A DNA stretch of 64,000 bases from JAAFJU01 sp043764895 (GTDB lineage Bacteria > Cyanobacteriota > Cyanobacteriia > Leptolyngbyales > Leptolyngbyaceae). The stretch covers positions 60,570-124,569 of the forward strand of contig JAYUJY010000216.1 of assembly GCA_043764895.1 (NCBI GenBank), in the 5' to 3' direction. Shown piece by piece: positions 49,134-57,385 of this stretch. Both the position numbers and the translations under genes were made by a program. Under the pieces are notes generated by a model, which saw only the letters and a list, made by a program, of their open reading frames with translations, ran no database searches and had not been told where the DNA came from. How positions within the stretch are numbered: the first letter of the stretch is position 1; each line of letters begins with the position of its first letter.

Positions 49134-49397
49134 TTAGAACTGACTTCTGGGCGCAGGCGCACCACGCAGCATTCCCTTTATACTCAAGTCTTCATCGATC
49201 GACTCCCAATGTAAACCATATCCACCTCCGCAAATTTCCCACTGCGATCGTTGTTCCGGGGTTGCATTCAATAATCGTGGATACCAGGTTAGCGGCACTG
49301 CGATCGATCGCCCATCTATCAGATCTACCACAATGGCCGTACCCGTGAATTCGACTTCTTTAATGCGTTCATCCGCTTGTACTGCCAAAATAGTCAT
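49134..49397 (-). CDS. DUF2442-family protein
   Basis: 87 aa from ATG 49397; an upstream start at 49412 is possible. VEFTGTAIVVDLIDGRSIAV, then PLTWYPRLLNATPEQRSQWE and GLHWESIDEDLSIKGML are the DUF2442 pattern. It overlaps the end of the DUF4160 gene by 29 bp. The two families occur together so often that they are thought of as a toxin-antitoxin-like pair; the activity is unproven. Confidence 0.88.
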   Translation of the reverse strand: MTILAVQADERIKEVEFTGTAIVVDLIDGRSIAVPLTWYPRLLNATPEQRSQWEICGGGYGLHWESIDEDLSIKGMLRGAPAPRSQF

Positions 49398-49614
49398 TCC
49401 AGACCTCCACAAACATTAATTGGTTTTCTTCGACAATTTCCCGAATCCTTCGTAGCTCCTTTTCACTGAACCCTATGTTTGAAGCCACGCTAACTGAGTT
49501 AAGCCAATATTTAGCTGACAGCTTGTCTCGATCGATATGGATATGGGGAGGCTCATTTGGTTCATGGCTATAAAAATAGAAACGATATGGACCCGATCGT
49601 AAAACGGTTGGCAT
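49369..49614 (-). CDS. DUF4160-family protein
   Basis: 81 aa from ATG 49614 (MPTVLRSGPYRFYFYSHEPN); EPPHIHIDRDKLSAKYW and IGFSEKELRRIREIVEENQL are clear DUF4160 marks. The HIH residues recall a metal or phosphate site. It is followed by the overlapping DUF2442 gene. Confidence 0.88.
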   Translation of the reverse strand: MPTVLRSGPYRFYFYSHEPNEPPHIHIDRDKLSAKYWLNSVSVASNIGFSEKELRRIREIVEENQLMFVEVWNDYFGSTSG

Positions 49615-49648
49615 TCTTCGCACAAACTCAACTGAACTTCATTATAAC

Positions 49649-49756
49649 CGTTGGCGTTGGCAAAGCCTCTGCTTCAGCAGAAAGCCTCCCGGAACGGGAA
49701 TCGCGCACCTCCCGCGCCTGCAACCGATAACCTACGGTCGGTCGGAGACCATCGAA
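49649..49756 (-). other. Composite long SDR1 plus SDR2 block
   Basis: A long-form SDR1 (49649-49703, with the extra stem CTCTGC/GCAGA), the same CGCACCTCCCGCGCCTGC linker, and SDR2 (49725-49754). It fills the gap between the DUF4160 gene and the next module. Confidence 0.75.
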
Positions 49757-49776
49757 TCTATAGAGGCTTCAGAAGC

Positions 49777-50064
49777 TCAGGATTTTGCTTTCATCTCAAG
49801 TGCCAAGCAAAAACTGTTCAATGTATTCAACAACGCATTGTAATAAGCATAGGCATCCGATCGATCCTGCTGAAGATAATTATAAAGTGTGAGTTCGGGA
49901 TCTGGAAGGAGATGTTCTTCAGGAATTTCTAGTCCTGCTTGACTTAAGCGAATGGAGGCGATCGAAATCAATAATGAACCAATGCTATTCGATTTGCCAG
50001 TCCTTAAGTCTTCGAGTCCCGGCAAAATAAGATCTGCACCTGGAAGTTCATGGAGTTCCATCAT
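49777..50064 (-). CDS. Small partner of the nucleotidyltransferase
   Basis: 95 aa, helical (LEDLRTGKSNSIGSLLISIA; LYNYLQQDRSDAYAYYNALL). I do not recognise a named family. Its ATG overlaps the TGA of the nucleotidyltransferase gene (ATGA), so the two are coupled as in toxin-antitoxin or related two-gene modules. Confidence 0.65.
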   Translation of the reverse strand: MMELHELPGADLILPGLEDLRTGKSNSIGSLLISIASIRLSQAGLEIPEEHLLPDPELTLYNYLQQDRSDAYAYYNALLNTLNSFCLALEMKAKS

Positions 50065-50609
50065 TCACGCCCCTCAGCTTGTGTCTTACAGCTTTCAATA
50101 AATTGCTCAACTTTTGTTCGCAAGATCGCTGGATCAAGTGAGGGAAATCGAATCATCTCTGACTCGATCGCATTAAAGCCATCTTGTAAATCTTGGAGTA
50201 AAAAAAGATTCTGGCCATACATGGCTTTTACGTCATCGAGATCGCGATTGTAGCCTCTTGATAGCTTTGATAATGCCTGAGCGGTAAAATCATAGTGATA
50301 AAACGAGATATCACCTTGTCTGGAAATGAAGCGGCTCCGATCGCGCCATCCAGGAAGCGGCGGTAGAAAGTCTTGGGGAGAGGCAAGTTCGATATTGATA
50401 TTGAGGTCTTGTTTGATTTTGGCGATCGCTTGAAAGACTCCTGGCGGTTCAGGGTCAAGGCGAATGTCAATGTCGATCGTGGAGTTTCGCCATCCAATCA
50501 GTAGAGCGCTAGCGCCACCCGTGAAATAGATGCGACCAGAGCCACGGGATTCTCTCCCCAGGATTTTCATCAGTTGCTCAATTTTTTGAGGATCAACAGT
50601 CGATCGCAT
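50061..50609 (-). CDS. Nucleotidyltransferase-fold protein (DUF6036-like)
   Basis: 182 aa. The NTase core is visible: IYFTGGASALLIGWRNSTID, then IDIRLDPEP, giving the GG/GS...D-x-D pattern (residues about 28-55). A later strand-helix (LNINIELASPQDFLPPLPGW) and helices follow. Such NTases pair with small helical proteins in toxin-antitoxin-like modules, sometimes modifying tRNA. Here the overlapping 95-aa gene is the partner. Confidence 0.8.
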   Translation of the reverse strand: MRSTVDPQKIEQLMKILGRESRGSGRIYFTGGASALLIGWRNSTIDIDIRLDPEPPGVFQAIAKIKQDLNINIELASPQDFLPPLPGWRDRSRFISRQGDISFYHYDFTAQALSKLSRGYNRDLDDVKAMYGQNLFLLQDLQDGFNAIESEMIRFPSLDPAILRTKVEQFIESCKTQAEGRE

Positions 50610-50710
50610 AATTTCATGATCTTGCTGAACTAGATGAGATTATAACCCGATCGACCCTCTCCCAAAAACCGTTGGCAAAGCCTCTCCTTAAGGAGAATTG
50701 ACCCTCCTCC

Positions 50711-53700
50711 CTAAACCAACCCAGACAAACGTTGGCGCAGCCTCCCAGAACGGGAATCGCGCACCTCCCGCGCCTGCAACCGATGACCTACGGTCGGTCG
50801 GAGACCATCGGGAAACAACGTCAGATAATCATCCAAATCCCGAATGGCATCTTCGATGACCTTTAGTCGGTCGGAGACCATCGAATCTCTAGACGCTTCA
50901 GAGGCACGATCGTACAATCCATCACTCTCTTCAAATCGCCCAGCCGCAAGATAGTAAAGCGCAAGATTGAAGTTGTTTTGCCAATCTTTTGGGTCTTCCG
51001 CTTGTTTGGCTTGAGCAAGGTCGATCGCACTTTGCAGGTCAGTTTGGGCTTCGGTGGGGCGATCGAGTTTGGTGAGAGTGAGCGCGCGAAGATAATAACA
51101 CCAGTTGTTGCTGTCAGGAACGAGTTCAATATACTGAGTTAAATCTTGAAGTGATCTTTCAAACTCGCGCAAATACAGCAAAACTTCACCACGTTTTCCA
51201 ATTGCCGGAGCATATTCAGGATCTATAGAGATTGAGCTATTGAAGTCTCTTAAAGCCTCCTCGTATTTTTTCATGAGTCTGTACGTTTCACCACGCTGAA
51301 ATAATCTCCAACTTGATTCAGTCTCTAATTCAATCGCTCGATTGAAATTTTCCAGAGCTTCTTCATAATGCTTTAGAATTCGATAGACTTGTCCCCGATT
51401 CCCAATTGCCCAAGAATAATCATTATTTATTTCAATTGCTTGATTGAAATCGCTTAAACCTTCTCCATAGCGCTTCATTGAGCAGTATGTCTCACCACGA
51501 GATGCAAACGCCCATGATGAATCTGGGTTGATTTCCAAGGCTAAATTAAAATCAGAAATAGCACTTTGCTTATTGCCCATTCTTCTGTGAACCCAGCCGC
51601 GTTTCATGATCGCTACAGCATATGTAGAATCAATTTCTAAGGCTTTATTGAACTCATCTAAAGCTGCTTCATAGCGCTTCATTGAATTATAAATTTCTCC
51701 ACATTCGATAAATACCCATTTACAATCTGAGTTAATTTCAAATACTTTCCGATATTCTAGAATTGCTTCGCTATATTTTTCTTGCTCGCAGTAGATATTT
51801 CCTAATTTACTATAAGGTCTAATATCTTTCGGATTAAGCCTAATGAATCTTTGATAAATTAAAACTGCTTCCTCATAGTTTTTCTGTTCCTTATATAAAT
51901 CTCCTAGCTCATCGTAAGACGGATAGTAATCAGGTGATACCTCTATTGCTTTCTTATACAGTAGAATAGCATCCTCATACTTTTTCTGATCCGTATAGAT
52001 TTGTCCTAAGTTGAGGCATAGATAACAATCGTTTGGATTGATTTTAATTCCCTTCTTATAGGCTTCAATGGCTTTATCGATTTCTTTATTTCTTCCATAC
52101 AATATCCCTAGATTATTATAAGATTTGTATGATTCTGGATCAAGCTCAATTGATTTTTCATAAGCTGCTATGCCCACATCATTCTTCTTTAAAACTAGAT
52201 ATGCTTCTGCTAAATTAAACCAATATATTGATTCGCCGTGATCAATTTCTACGGCGTTCTGAAAATCTTTTACAGCTAACTCTTGTTGCTCCGACCAACG
52301 ATACCAAAAACCCCGACGAAAAAAGAAAACTGCTGTCAACTTTTTCTCGATAAGTGGTTCCATTAATACATTCGACAAGGCTAGAAATGCCTCTACAAAG
52401 CGTTTCTCTTCGTGTGCTACTATTCCATCTCTCAAGTATTTTCCGTGTTTTCGCAGCGCTTCACATTGTGTTTCTTGTCCTGCCTGAGAGATCGCTATTG
52501 CCCATCCCCATGCAAACTCCCACGACTCCTTCAATGCCATCAAAAACCCATTCAAAGCCAAGCCCACACTCGCCTGCGGAGCCGCGCAAATCGTGTGATA
52601 AATCCACTCCAACGAATACTCACGCCAAATCTTATCTTCCGCTTCCTTCCCCGCCACCAACCCCAAAGCCGATCGCCGTGCCTCATAAAACGCCGCCAAC
52701 TTCCCATGCACCAATGACCACCGCGATCGCGATCGTTGCCATTGATAGCGCACCATCAACTCCCGCACCACCGAATGATATCGCCACCGCCCCCCATCGC
52801 GCACCACAAACGCACAACCCCGCAACCACTCAAACCCACAATCCCCCATCGCCAGTGCCACATCCTCATCCAACACCCGCGCACAAGCCCCCTCCAACGC
52901 CATCGCCCGCTTTGCCCCATCCGTCTCCCACTTCAAAAACCGATCGACCGCATCAACACAAGGATCCACCACCGCATCCACCTGTTTGGGAGCCGACGCC
53001 GACATCATCGAAATCAACAGAGGCAACCCACCCGAAGACAACCTCCAAATCTCCGAAATCACCGCCTCACTCAAAATCCCCTTCTGAGCCAAAAACTCCC
53101 GCGCCTGCACCTCCGTAAACGGTTCCAAAGGCGATCGTGCCACAAAATCCTCCCACCCCGCCCAAGCATTCGCATCAATCGGACTTCGCCCCGCAATGCA
53201 CACCAAAACCGATCGCCCCAACGCCCCAAACCGCTCCTCCAGCAACGATCGCACCCACTCATCCAAAAACGTCCCCGTCACCTCATAGGTATCCAACAGC
53301 AACACCAACGTCTTCTCGATCGCAACCTTCCCCACCCCCTCCAAAAACAGCGGCGTCAAAACCTCCTGCGTCTCCCGCATCAAGCGTTCCTCATCCCGAT
53401 TCCGAAACCGCTCCAACCCATAATTCGCCATCTCCCCCATCTTCGACGCCACCATCTCCCCATCAATCATCGAACCAAACGGCACCAACCCCTTCCCCGC
53501 CTCAATCCCAATCTTCATCACACCCCGCACTCCATCCCCCACAAACCCCTTCGGCGCTTCCGGTTCCGCCTCCATTTCCTGCTTCTTTACTCGATAAGCC
53601 TTATATTGCTTCCGAAATTCCTCAAACTTGCATCCCTGCCGCTCCAAATCCTCCACCAACCGATGCAACGCCTCCGGCACATCATCCACCCGATTCGTTA

Positions 53701-53950
53701 CCATGCCCTCATCCACATAAACCACCACATCCCCGTGCCCCTCCGCAATCCGCCGAAACTCTTTCAGTAGCGTCGTCTTCCCGACCCCACCCTGCCCCGA
53801 AATACTAAAAATCAACTTCGCCTCCCGATGCTCCGGCTGAAAAAGCGATCGTGCAAACAAATCCTGCTGATCTTCGCGCCCAATCAAAATCCGAGCATTC
53901 TTCGCATCACGGCGTTCCTTCGGAGACATCGATCGAGCAGCATGAGCCAT
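50711..53950 (-). CDS. STAND NTPase with TPR array (intact family copy)
   Basis: 1079 aa from ATG 53950 (MAHAARSMSPKERRDAKN); open to 54004 upstream. The P-loop GQGGVGKTT is at about 52-60 and Walker B KTLVLLLDTYEV near 215. A winged-helix-like part comes near 350-430. From about 500 to 950 there are roughly 12 TPR units (for example YNNLGILYGRNKEIDKAIEA). STAND proteins with TPRs are signal-sensing switches, often in immunity. The final 60 residues are odd: two SDR2 and one SDR1 are translated in frame (DSMVSDRLKVIED; PDGLRPTVGHRL; VRDSRSGRL). Many decayed copies lie elsewhere in the window. Confidence 0.88.
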   Translation of the reverse strand: MAHAARSMSPKERRDAKNARILIGREDQQDLFARSLFQPEHREAKLIFSISGQGGVGKTTLLKEFRRIAEGHGDVVVYVDEGMVTNRVDDVPEALHRLVEDLERQGCKFEEFRKQYKAYRVKKQEMEAEPEAPKGFVGDGVRGVMKIGIEAGKGLVPFGSMIDGEMVASKMGEMANYGLERFRNRDEERLMRETQEVLTPLFLEGVGKVAIEKTLVLLLDTYEVTGTFLDEWVRSLLEERFGALGRSVLVCIAGRSPIDANAWAGWEDFVARSPLEPFTEVQAREFLAQKGILSEAVISEIWRLSSGGLPLLISMMSASAPKQVDAVVDPCVDAVDRFLKWETDGAKRAMALEGACARVLDEDVALAMGDCGFEWLRGCAFVVRDGGRWRYHSVVRELMVRYQWQRSRSRWSLVHGKLAAFYEARRSALGLVAGKEAEDKIWREYSLEWIYHTICAAPQASVGLALNGFLMALKESWEFAWGWAIAISQAGQETQCEALRKHGKYLRDGIVAHEEKRFVEAFLALSNVLMEPLIEKKLTAVFFFRRGFWYRWSEQQELAVKDFQNAVEIDHGESIYWFNLAEAYLVLKKNDVGIAAYEKSIELDPESYKSYNNLGILYGRNKEIDKAIEAYKKGIKINPNDCYLCLNLGQIYTDQKKYEDAILLYKKAIEVSPDYYPSYDELGDLYKEQKNYEEAVLIYQRFIRLNPKDIRPYSKLGNIYCEQEKYSEAILEYRKVFEINSDCKWVFIECGEIYNSMKRYEAALDEFNKALEIDSTYAVAIMKRGWVHRRMGNKQSAISDFNLALEINPDSSWAFASRGETYCSMKRYGEGLSDFNQAIEINNDYSWAIGNRGQVYRILKHYEEALENFNRAIELETESSWRLFQRGETYRLMKKYEEALRDFNSSISIDPEYAPAIGKRGEVLLYLREFERSLQDLTQYIELVPDSNNWCYYLRALTLTKLDRPTEAQTDLQSAIDLAQAKQAEDPKDWQNNFNLALYYLAAGRFEESDGLYDRASEASRDSMVSDRLKVIEDAIRDLDDYLTLFPDGLRPTVGHRLQAREVRDSRSGRLRQRLSGLV

Positions 53951-54095
53951 GAGTAAAAACGGGGCGAAACAATTTATTCCTTCTTCACCATTATCTCCCA
54001 TCATTCCGGAAACTGGCCTAACTCACCCTCAGGTTTTCCGCTAAACTGAAAGAGCGATCGTTCCCCGCATCCAATGACATCTTCGAGGTTTGCCC

Positions 54096-54407
54096 ATGTC
54101 ACCCATTCGAGAGTTTCTCCTAAACACAATAGAACAAGCATCCGAAGTCGAACTCGCGGACATCCTCAGCCTGATTCAATCCCATCCCCTAAACGTCCCC
54201 GCGATCGACCCATCCACACAAGCTTGGAATGTCGTTCTCGATCGTCTCAATCATCTCACCCCCGAACAACGCATCCAACAACGCCAAAGTATTTACGATC
54301 TCTTCCAAACATGGGATGAGACGGGCGAGGAAATAGAAGACGATTGGGAAGAACTTAAGAGCGCTCTCGATCGTAACCGCACTAGCTATCGTCCGCTTTT
54401 CACATGA
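54096..54407 (+). CDS. Antitoxin-like partner of PIN toxin
   Basis: 103 aa from ATG 54096. Helical and acidic (REFLLNTIEQASEVELADIL; LFQTWDETGEEIEDDWEELK). No DNA-binding motif stands out. It overlaps the following PIN toxin gene (ATGA at 54404), which marks it as the probable antitoxin. Confidence 0.75.
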   Translation: MSPIREFLLNTIEQASEVELADILSLIQSHPLNVPAIDPSTQAWNVVLDRLNHLTPEQRIQQRQSIYDLFQTWDETGEEIEDDWEELKSALDRNRTSYRPLFT

Positions 54408-54853
54408 GTTCACCATTCATTCTGCTTGATACTGGACCTTTGGGAATGATTACTAACCGTCCTGGAAATCCCGAATGTCAAGCAATCCAGCAATGGTTTC
54501 AAACTCGGAGCGACCAGGTTTTATTACCAGAAATATCAGACTACGAACTTCGCCGCGAACTCATCCGCGCCAATAAACTGCGGGGATTACGCAATCTCGA
54601 TCAACTCAAAATAACGATTCCTTATCTTCCCCTCACGACCCCAATCCTTCTCAAAGCGGCCCAATTATGGGCAAAAGCGCGTAACGATGGCTATCCAACG
54701 GCCCCGCAAGATGCATTAGATGGAGATGTAATCTTGGCGGCTCAAGCATTAATCCTTGAAGAACAAGGTCACACCACGATTGTTGTCACAACCAATGTGG
54801 GACATTTAAGTCGATTCACCACAGCTCTCACTTGGCAAGAAATTTTGACGTAA
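54404..54853 (+). CDS. vapC: PIN-domain toxin
   Basis: 149 aa. The first acidic residue lies in FILLDTGPLGMITN, the second in LPEISDYELRRELI and later ones in APQDALDGDVILAAQALIL and TTNVGHLSRF. This set is typical of VapC RNases. The 5' end overlaps its antitoxin gene. Confidence 0.85.
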   Translation: MSSPFILLDTGPLGMITNRPGNPECQAIQQWFQTRSDQVLLPEISDYELRRELIRANKLRGLRNLDQLKITIPYLPLTTPILLKAAQLWAKARNDGYPTAPQDALDGDVILAAQALILEEQGHTTIVVTTNVGHLSRFTTALTWQEILT

Positions 54854-54865
54854 CTCAAATAAGAT

Positions 54866-55080
54866 TTATCCCGAAATACTAAAAATCAGCTTCGACTCCC
54901 GATGCTCCGGCTGCAAAGTGCGATCGGCTAAACAAATCCTGTTGACCGCCCAATCAAAATTCGAGCATTTTTCGCTATTGCGGCGTTCTTTTGGAGACAT
55001 CGATCGAGCAGCATGAGCCATGGGTAAAAACGGGGCGAAACAATTTATTCCTTCTTCACCATTATGTCCCACCATTCCGG
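54866..55080 (-). pseudogene. N-terminal remnant of STAND gene
   Basis: Minus-strand match to the first 65 residues of the intact STAND gene (GEEGINCFAPFLPMAHAARS, SMSPKERR, then LQPEHRESKLIFSISG), with small deletions and frameshifts. It ends where the VapC gene stops. The 54096-54853 toxin module is thus bracketed by STAND start sequences on both sides. From 55080 to 55269 I see only debris. Confidence 0.8.
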
Positions 55081-55269
55081 AAAACTACCACTACAGAAGA
55101 TCTCGAAACCGTTCTAAATTAGTACGCGCCTGTTTCAAAACCAACGCCAACGTCGATCGCTTTACTGCTGCACGAGATACGCAGGAACCGTAATTTTCAG
55201 CAATCCCGATCGAACACTTCATCCTCGATCGCCTATTGTTTTAGATATTGTTTGAATGTGTTGAACGCT

Positions 55270-56010
55270 ATGACGATCGTATTTCTCCATGGATTCCTCG
55301 GCAGCAAGCTCGACCTACAACCGATCGCACAACCACTGCAAAACTCAATGGATACTTTTTGTCTTGACCTTCCCGGCCATGGACAAGCCGTTGATCTTCC
55401 CGCAAAAACTTACAGCTTCCTCGGAGCCGCCAACTTCATCCTTGAACAAATCCAGCACCTCCCAAAACCTGCGCTCTACGGTTACTCCATGGGCGGACGC
55501 CTTGGCTTGTATTTAGGCTTAACCCATCCCGATCGCTTCAGCCACCTCTTCCTCGAATCGACCTCCCCCGGACTCCCCACCCAAGCCAATCGGGCCAGTC
55601 GCCGCACCCAAGACGCCAAACTCGCCACCGAACTCCAAAGCGACTTTCCAGCTTTTCTCAAGTCTTGGTACAACACCGAACTTTTTACAACCCTACGCGC
55701 GCATCCCAGCTTCCCCGAACTTTTGAGTCGCCGCCACACCAACGACCCCACAGAACTCGCCAAAGCCCTCCAAGGCATGGGCACCGGGTCACAACCGTCC
55801 CTCTGGAAAAAGCTCAAAGCCGTCCCCATTCCGATCGACCTCCTCGTCGGCACCGAAGATTGGAAATTCCTCACCCTCAATCAAAAAATGGCCTTTACCG
55901 CCCCCAATGCTCGCCTGAATATTATCCCCGGTGTCGGTCATAATATTCATGTTGAAGATCCAGAGACGATCGATCGAATCTTGCGTTCAAGATTGGGACT
56001 TGATGAGTGA
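55270..56010 (+). CDS. menH: MenH, vitamin K1 pathway alpha/beta hydrolase
   Basis: 247 aa from ATG 55270. MTIVFLHGFLGSKLD gives the oxyanion region; nucleophile Ser73 is in YGYSMGGRLGLYL. LESTSPGLPTQANRASRRTQ and WYNTELFTTLR are typical of 2-succinyl-6-hydroxy-2,4-cyclohexadiene-1-carboxylate synthase. The catalytic His is in GVGHNIHVEDPE near the end. It makes the phylloquinone precursor in cyanobacteria. The convergent tnpB gene begins only 5 bp from its stop. Confidence 0.85.
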   Translation: MTIVFLHGFLGSKLDLQPIAQPLQNSMDTFCLDLPGHGQAVDLPAKTYSFLGAANFILEQIQHLPKPALYGYSMGGRLGLYLGLTHPDRFSHLFLESTSPGLPTQANRASRRTQDAKLATELQSDFPAFLKSWYNTELFTTLRAHPSFPELLSRRHTNDPTELAKALQGMGTGSQPSLWKKLKAVPIPIDLLVGTEDWKFLTLNQKMAFTAPNARLNIIPGVGHNIHVEDPETIDRILRSRLGLDE

Positions 56011-57362
56011 ACTACCTACACCAACCGCAAAGCAGTATGGTCTAGGCTTCCAACTTCAACGGGTAGCGCCTTAGAAACGGATGACTTGCGCCTTCCAGAC
56101 TTTGGACTTACCTTCCCTCCATTGGCAGCAGCGCTAGTTCCTAACGCTAAAATACGGAGTCCTTCATCGCGAATATTGATCGCTGCGTTCACGTCACGGT
56201 CATGCTTTGTTCCACAGTTCTGACATTGCCATGACCGGATATTTAGCGGCAAACGACCGACTCGATTGAGACAGACTGAGCAAGTCTTTGAGGAGGGAAA
56301 GAAACGGTCTACTTCGATGTAGCATTTCCCATCTTCTCTTGCTTTATATTCAAGCATTCTGGTGAATTCACCCCAACTGGCATCGCTAATCGCTTTTGCC
56401 AAGTTGTGATTTTTGACCATATTCTTCACCGCCAAATTCTCAACGCAGATGACTTGGTTTTCGTTCACCATTTTGCGAGAGAGCTTATGCAGGAAGTCTT
56501 TTCGGGTATTGGCGATGCGCTCATGAACTCGCGCCACGATGCGCTTTGCCTTCTTCCGAGTATTGGAGCCTTTCACTTTGCGCGACAGCTTTTGTTGCTT
56601 GCGCTTCAGGTTCTTAGCCCGTTTTTTCAGCACTCTAGGATTGTCAAACTTCGACCCATCAGACGTAATGGCGAAATGAGTTAATCCCAAATCAATGCCG
56701 ACCGCCTTCCCGTCACTGGACTTAACCAATTCAGGGACACCATCATCAAACAGCAATGAGGCAAAATACTTGCCGGATGGCGTCATTGAGACGGTGACAG
56801 TTTTCAGTTTGCCATCCAACACCCGATGAAACTTAGCTGGAATCACGCCTAATTTTGGCAGCTTCAAGCCGTCATCGGTCATCTTGACGTTCTGAGGATA
56901 CTGAATCGATTGCTTACCAAACTTTGATTTGAAGTTGGGGAACTTTGCCCGTCCGTCAAAGAAGTTGATAAAGGCTCTCGATAGATTCAGCGAAACTGAT
57001 TGCAGCACTTGACTGTAGGGTTCAGCCAACCACTCAAACTCTTTCTTCAATCCCGGTAGACGGTCATTTATCCCTTGCTGGGACAACCCTTTCCCGGTTT
57101 CTTTGTAGAGTCGATTGGTCTCGGACAGCGAGTTATTCCAAAACCAACGAGCACAGCCAAACGCTTTGGATAGCGATTCTTTCTGCTCATCGGATGGATA
57201 AATTCTGACCTTGACTGCTTTCATGATTCTATTATCTTACTACAAAAGCACGAAAGTAGTAAACAAATCTTCTGTGACTGTTTGACCGTTGGTTGTGGAC
57301 ACCGCTTCGCTTCATCCACCTGGCTTTCATCCCACGCTAATCTGTAAACGATATAGCGTGGG
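56010..57362 (-). mobile_element. TnpB-only IS200/IS605-type element
   Basis: The single gene is tnpB; no tnpA is present. At the tnpB 5' side there is a short hairpin (TTACTAC 57237-57243 / GTAGTAA 57256-57262). Further out is a larger one (CCCACGCTA 57331-57339 / TAGCGTGGG 57354-57362), a likely left-end structure. The right end cannot be placed; it lies near or inside the 3' end of menH. Boundaries given are approximate. Confidence 0.65.
56016..57224 (-). CDS. tnpB: RNA-guided nuclease TnpB (IS605 OrfB)
   Basis: 402 aa. The RuvC-like site is complete: Asp178 in VGIDLGLTHFA, Glu262 in ICVENLAVKNM, Asp344 in HDRDVNAAINI. A zinc knuckle lies between, with Cys315/Cys318 (KTCSVC) and Cys334/Cys337 (QCQNC). 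The N-terminal part starts MKAVKVRIYPSDEQKESL. TnpB enzymes cut DNA guided by an RNA from the element's right end. The catalytic residues argue that it is active. Confidence 0.94.
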   Translation of the reverse strand: MKAVKVRIYPSDEQKESLSKAFGCARWFWNNSLSETNRLYKETGKGLSQQGINDRLPGLKKEFEWLAEPYSQVLQSVSLNLSRAFINFFDGRAKFPNFKSKFGKQSIQYPQNVKMTDDGLKLPKLGVIPAKFHRVLDGKLKTVTVSMTPSGKYFASLLFDDGVPELVKSSDGKAVGIDLGLTHFAITSDGSKFDNPRVLKKRAKNLKRKQQKLSRKVKGSNTRKKAKRIVARVHERIANTRKDFLHKLSRKMVNENQVICVENLAVKNMVKNHNLAKAISDASWGEFTRMLEYKAREDGKCYIEVDRFFPSSKTCSVCLNRVGRLPLNIRSWQCQNCGTKHDRDVNAAINIRDEGLRILALGTSAAANGGKVSPKSGRRKSSVSKALPVEVGSLDHTALRLV

Positions 57363-57385
57363 AATTCCCGCCGAGCTAGTTAAAA

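Noticed and set aside
52354..53808. Three long plus-strand ORFs (101-344 codons) opposite the STAND NTPase domain
   Set aside because: Pro/His/Thr-rich shadow frames caused by GC-rich codons of the real gene.
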